NCBI GenBank assembly: GCA_026874595.1 | Contig: CM049310.1 | Span: 66,978,056 to 67,042,055 of the forward strand | From: Sipunculus nudus | Lineage: Eukaryota > Annelida > Sipuncula > Golfingiida > Sipunculidae | Length of the DNA: 64,000 bases | Direction of reading: 5' to 3' | Shown: positions 59,740-64,000 of the stretch, in pieces | Position numbering within the stretch: the first letter of the stretch is position 1 | Layout of the letters: each line of letters starts with the position of its first letter | Position numbers and translations under genes: made by a program | Notes under the pieces: generated by a model | Databases searched by the model: none | Seen by the model: only the letters and a program-made list of their open reading frames with translations | What the model was told of the DNA's origin: nothing

Positions 59740-60290
59740 AATCCCCCTCTACAGCCGTCATGTAAAAACCAACATTGGCAGACAATTCAAGAAACCAGTT
59801 GAAAAACACTTCCCAAAACATCACAGGTACCACAAGTTATACAACAGGAACAATTTGAAAATTAGCTATAGCTGTCTACCAAACATGTCTAACCTGATCA
59901 GCAAACATAATATAAAGGTCCTTAATACTAACAAATCTGTGAATGTACCTCTAAAACAATGTAACTGCCGTAAAAAAATGAATGTCCTATGAATGGTCAG
60001 TGTCAGCAGAGATGCATTGTCTATAAGGCAACGGTTAGAACAGACAATGACGAGAAATGCTACATAGGGTCTACTGAAGGTGATTTCAAGACAAGATACA
60101 ATAACCACAAACAATCCTTTCGTAACAGATTCCGCTAAAAACGGTGAGCTGTCTAAACACACCTGGACCGTAAAAGACAAGAATATCAATTACAAGCTCT
60201 CCTGGGAAATCTCGGGCAGCACCTTACTTCTTTGGGACTAGAAAGTGTGATCTCTGTTTGTCTGAAAAGCTACTTACAGCAAGCCCCCCC
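59740..60290 (+). pseudogene. Penelope-like GIY-YIG endonuclease remnant
   Basis: In three plus-strand frames, in order: NRNNLKISYSCLPNMSN (the ISYS.. lead segment), KQCNCRKK (59955-59978, the CxC zinc-binding pair typical of Penelope endonucleases), then NGQCQQRCIVYKATV (60000-60035). CYIGSTEGDFKTRYNNHKQS (60058-60117) follows, with YIG and the R....H residues. Then come GELSKHTW and KDKNINYKLSWEI, and in a third frame RKCDLCLSEKLLTAS (60240-60284). The domain cleaves target DNA for Penelope retrotransposition. At least three frameshifts and several stops make this copy inactive. The reverse transcriptase that should precede it is absent. Confidence 0.88.
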
Positions 60291-60309
60291 CCCCCCCCCC
60301 CCCCCCCCA
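60285..60309. repeat. C24-type homopolymer tract
   Basis: A long C run lies at the end of the Penelope CNLC-type segment. A G12 tract at 59647-59658 lies in the same element. Confidence 0.9.
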
Positions 60310-61400
60310 CATTCATACAAAAATTCAACGTGCCCGCTCATCCACTCCTCATGAGGATCCGCTGAGCACACTTGCCTGTTCAGGTAGCTGCTCTCTCGCT
60401 GCTTTGCAGTGTTGAGGGACATGGCGTAGCCACTACCCCATGATGAGTTGTCGAGTCGAGTCCACTTGAAAGGAATGTAGTAGAGTTGCCTTTTATATTG
60501 TATAGTTGCCTTTTATTTTGTGTATTTTTATAGTATAAGTGTATTTTTATATCATATGTGTATACTACTGAAATGTTCACTGTCCCAGGACCCTATTAAA
60601 CATCAGCTTACTATGCTGAATGGGTATCCTGGTAAAATATCTTTGTATTAAATAATAATAAAACAACAACAAACCTCTTTTCCCTGTTATGTTCCAGTAT
60701 AGGCCAGGAGATTTAGCCAGTATAAAAACCAAAGGTAAAAAAATGCAACAGAATTTCTGTTTACACAATGCATTTTCGTAGGGTATTTAGTTTGACATTC
60801 TAAAAGTCAACCAAAATCAACCGATGGGAAATATGAAAATTTTACGTTTTTCTTCTACCCGGAGTCGTAATTTTTTTTTAAATAGTGGATTTTGACATAA
60901 ATGATATTACAAATACTCATTTCATTGAAACTAGTTCAAACCATGGCACTCCATTAAGCAAAACTATTGGACTGAAAACACAGAATACTTAAAAATGTCA
61001 AATTAAATGTTTTTAGATAAAAAAGTGATTGTTTCTTCATAAAAATAGCGTATTTAAAGGGTCACTTCACAGACTTCTCTTTTGTTCATTACATCACTCC
61101 ACATATTGTTAAATGTAACGCTGAGATACATTTTATAAATTCTTGGATGTGTTTTAAAACTAATTTTGACAAAATACGTATCTCTGTAGAGAGATATGGC
61201 CGCTTCTGTAATTAAAGGTTACCCCTAACCCTTAGTGGTTAATCATGGTGTTCGAGCATTTTAGTCGAGTTGCTAGTAAGGGGTACCTTTGAATGGTCTA
61301 TATTATAAGTTTTTTTTAATAAATATGTGATGGTAGGGGTCCACTGATACTTTTGAGTTGGGTTGTGCTCACGACGACCTAGGGCAACTTTTGTAATATG
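60310..61400. other. Unassigned interior of the inverted-repeat locus
   Basis: It includes a possible Penelope 3' region to ~60705 and then AT-rich sequence without recognisable features. A telomere-like CCCCTAACCCTTAG at 61212 is a single occurrence. Confidence 0.4.
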
Positions 61401-61404
61401 CAAA

Positions 61405-61795
61405 CTAGGGCCGCCTTTGACGATAATTCTTCGATATCTCAAGAACTAACCATGATAATTGATCGAATATTGTGTCTAGACCTAGGTTTTCATGGTCAAA
61501 GATTCAAATAAAACCATAATAATAAAAGGTTAACTTCATATTTTAAATTTTAATATGTAAATTAGGGCCGCCATTGAAGAACAGCCTGGGTTCCTCAATA
61601 TCTGAAAAACTATAACCATGATAATTGGCCGAACATTGTGTCTAGACCTATGTTTTCATGGTCAAAGATACAAATGAAACCATATTAACTCGATTAAGTC
61701 CATATTTTAAATTCTGATTTGTAAATAAGTGCCGCCATCGATGAAAAGTCTACTTTCCTCAATATCTGAAAACTTACCATGGTAAATTCTGTTGC
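61405..61795 (+). repeat. ~160-bp repeat, two and a half copies
   Basis: GGGCCGCC.TTGA, CTCAATATCTGAAAAACTA, CCATGATAATTG, TTGTGTCTAGACCTA and TTTTCATGGTCAAAGAT recur at 61409 and 61565. A partial copy lies at 61729. Non-coding. Confidence 0.8.
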
Positions 61796-62060
61796 AATTT
61801 TACCTTTGGTACTAATTCTACTGGCCTAGTATCGCACGTGTACCCTGACCAATCCTATTGTGCCCCCGAGGACAATAGGATCAGTGTCAGTCATATACTT
61901 GCTCTCCCCGATACACACAAAGCATAATCTCGTAATCTCGTAATCTCGTAAAGCCACGGTCAAACCACGCCGTTAGCTTCATTCTGACATCATTCACCTA
62001 ACGATCGGGTCGCATCCTGTGAAACAGCCTGTGGTGAATTTCCAGTGTTGTGTTTCTTCA

Positions 62061-62063
<3 letters not shown>

Positions 62064-62146
<83 letters not shown>

Positions 62147-62150
62147 CATA
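62064..62150. repeat. (TA)n microsatellite, left of the pogo-like element
   Basis: Long TA run with minor interruptions (GTATATATATACATA) at its right end. Confidence 0.97.
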
Positions 62151-63068
62151 CAGTAGAACGCCTGATAACGGCCACGCCTCAATAACGGTCAATACATCTA
62201 TACGGTCAGATTTTCCGGTCCCCAATATTCGACCGTTATATTTCATAATCATTTTGTCGTCAATTACGGTCACTCCTCTATTCCGTATTACGGCCAGGTC
62301 ACTCGGTCCCGCAGGCCGTGAAACGCCTCAATTACGGTCATGGGCAATGACTCCGGGACATGAGCTCAACGAATCGAGCGGCCATTTCTGACCTCAATAT
62401 CATTACACAAGTGTCCGCTCTCACATATTCTTGTCTGTTAATGAGTGCCTTGATAAAGGTAACCACTCGACTGTGACTTAGTTGTTTGACACGTAGCCAG
62501 CGTCGTACAACCCCACTCAGCCTTATTAGTATGCACAATAGTAAGCCATGTGTTCCCACCTGCGTGTATGTTTGGGAATAAGTCGTGCGAGCCGGATCTT
62601 AATCAGGATGTTTGTCATTTAATTAACGAATGACAACCAGCGGGTCATTCAGTCTTCCATAACTGTTTTCTATAATTAGATGTAAAGAGTGTATTATGTG
62701 AATGTTCACATATTTCTGCTGATACTTCCGTGCTATTAGTATGCTTTGATGGATAGAAAGAGCTTCTCAACATTTGTACAAATATTATGGATATACAATC
62801 TGTTTGTTATTTAATAACAAATTGTTGGTAATTGTTATAAATAGGGTTGATGTGATTGTAAATATTTTATTCTTTTTTTGTATTGATAACCGTTATTATT
62901 CAAATACTATGTATATACGTTTATTTTGTTGATTGTAATAAAGATTTGAACTTGAGTTTCGTGCTCCATTTTAACCCTCCTATCCTGGTCAAGTCCTGTA
63001 TAACGGCCACTCCTGTATTAAGGCCACTTTCATCCAGTCCCGATGTTGACCGTAATACAGGCGTTCTA

Positions 63069-63071
<3 letters not shown>
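62151..63071. mobile_element. 921-bp pogo/mariner-like TIR element with TA target site
   Basis: The ends are CAGTAGAACGCCTG on the left and its exact inverse CAGGCGTTCTACTG on the right, followed inward by ATAACGGCCAC and GTATTACGG-type sequence. TA flanks both sides. Subterminal TCAATTACGGTCA motifs repeat on the left (62180, 62263, 62331) and right (63002, 63050). CAG-starting TIRs with TA sites fit pogo/Tigger-type elements. The 73-codon minus ORF at 62338-62559 shows no transposase motif. AATAAAG near 62938 could be a residual poly(A) signal. Confidence 0.78.

Positions 63072-63131
<60 letters not shown>
63072..63131. repeat. (TA)n microsatellite, right of the pogo-like element
   Basis: TA run that continues the one on the other side of the element, so the element sits inside a TA repeat. 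Confidence 0.97.
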
Positions 63132-63133
<2 letters not shown>

Positions 63134-64000
63134 GTAAATTTTTTTTTATCGCCGCGGCCTTGAAAACAAACTCAAAATCGAAAATCTCGACTTTTTTTCT
63201 GAACTCGGGATGTGGCCATTAATAGATGGTTTATCAGAAATTAACTGTGAGAAGAACTCTCTCCCGGACGTGGCGCTCCCTTGGGCGATAATAGAAGATC
63301 AAGCACACCAGAGAGGAAATACTCTTTTTAGTCACATAATTATTGTATAAAATTGTATGGTCTAAATGTTCATATAAAATATAATAATTATTTGCAATCA
63401 ACTGAACAATAACAATAAACATTGAACAATAACAACACTTATTACGAGATTAAAATGAATGAGATTATTCATGGTGAGGACTGGTGGTGACGTCTGCTGG
63501 AAAAAATCGGTATTACCGGTCGTAACTTTGACGGAGCCGGATTGCCTCGGAATCTATGTTGTTTATAAAAAGAATTAAGAAAATCAAAATATGTAATTCA
63601 GAACACAATTAAATCTTTATAAAAATTCAAATTTAGCAGGTTACTTACTGACATTTTTCATCATGATTTATACATGTACCTCGATATTGAATAGCCCATG
63701 TCACGTTTCTCGAAAACCTTCATCCTTGAATGCGTATGGTCCGGTCATTTACTTCTGTTTAATCCTTCGGGTTTTTTTTATACAATCACGGATATATTGT
63801 ATGAATGGAAATACTGTTAGAGGGGAAACCCGCTTGTAGATATAAATGGTAGAACATGTCACCACGGCCGATGGAATTTGGTGAATATACAGATTTTACA
63901 TGCCGTGCCGTATTCTTGTTTGCTACCGATTTTCCAATGTATTTTGGATAGAAATATCCTGCTGATCCATTTAAAGTCACTGTATATTTTAATTCTAAAA
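63132..64000. other. Unassigned sequence to the window end
   Basis: A short GC-rich patch (ATCGCCGCGGCC, 63149-63160) and otherwise AT-rich sequence. No gene, repeat or RNA was recognised. Confidence 0.4.

Larger units (their letters stand above)
59388..62062 (+). mobile_element. Penelope-like element locus with ~220-bp inverted terminal repeats
   Basis: The left arm 59388-59600 and right arm 61826-62062 are inverted copies. They share ACTGAAGAAA, GGATGCGACCCGATCGT, ACGAGATTATGCTTTGTG, CGGGGAGAGCAAGTA, TGACTGACACTGATCCTATT and GTACACGTGCGATACT. A partial second direct copy of the arm lies at 59629-59690. A smaller inverted pair (AACATAACAGGG.AAAGAGGT at 59602 and, inverted, 60675) encloses the endonuclease remnant. 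Penelope elements carry LTR-like repeats in direct or inverted arrangement, which fits. The RT is missing. Confidence 0.8.

Noticed and set aside
61205-61222. Telomere-like CCCCTAACCCTTAG
   Set aside because: A single occurrence with no tandem array.

Overview
This is a eukaryotic, almost certainly metazoan, non-coding stretch. I found no host protein-coding gene, rRNA gene or intact tRNA gene in 64 kb. The base composition is AT-rich, there are many long (TA)n and compound (CT)n(TA)n microsatellites and large minisatellite arrays, and nearly everything recognisable is a transposable-element remnant. The mix of elements fits a marine invertebrate: a CR1/L2-like LINE with PHD and esterase domains, a Penelope-like element, a Ty3/gypsy element with a leucine-tRNA-type primer site, hAT-like MITEs, and dispersed repeats ending in short GGAC/GACAGAC runs. 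A mollusc is my best guess. It is an inference; nothing in the window proves it.

Layout. 0.2-1.0 kb: degenerate ~155-bp repeats. 1.16-5.23 kb: a 39-bp satellite of about 104 copies. 5.6-5.9 kb: a tRNA-like/inverted minisatellite. 6.3-6.6 kb: a 65-bp dimeric minisatellite. 8.0-8.3 kb: the C-terminal tail of a LINE ORF2. 8.5-9.5 kb: a degenerate ~34-bp array split by a 371-bp TIR element with a 10-bp target duplication. 9.5-10.8 kb: SINE-like and dispersed repeats. 10.89-15.25 kb: a decayed Ty3/gypsy retrotransposon on the minus strand with short LTRs. 18.80-19.00 kb: an hAT-like MITE. 20.4-21.05 kb: a 34-bp array. 21.1-26.2 kb: a cluster of foldback/TIR elements built of ~330-bp units, ten of which carry a CTCF-like core. 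27.3-34.3 kb: three copies of one ~0.7-kb repeat (one inverted) around a 45-bp array and a decayed dispersed repeat. 36.85-37.21 kb: an hAT-type MITE with a perfect 8-bp target duplication. 37.57-38.04 kb: a near-perfect 39-bp x 12 array. 40.1-43.9 kb: a 46-bp satellite of about 76 copies.

44.0-51.0 kb holds a CR1/L2-like LINE on the minus strand (PHD finger, esterase-like ORF1, endonuclease, reverse transcriptase, 3' UTR). Its endonuclease is split by a 2,863-bp TIR element flanked by TA. 52.0-53.3 kb has 70-bp and 73-bp arrays with strong palindromes. 53.37-54.66 kb is a TIR element flanked by TTAA, inserted into the 73-bp family. 54.8-58.0 kb is a near-identical ~1.6-kb tandem duplication. 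59.4-62.1 kb is bounded by ~220-bp inverted repeats and carries a broken Penelope GIY-YIG endonuclease. 62.15-63.07 kb is a pogo/mariner-like TIR element inside a TA repeat.

There is no operon or pathway to describe. The window records nested insertion, array amplification and decay. The observations most worth following are the CTCF-like motif array (21.9-25.8 kb), the dated nesting at 46.6-49.5 kb, the inverted-repeat Penelope locus, and an unexplained dispersed motif at 34.9-36.0 kb.
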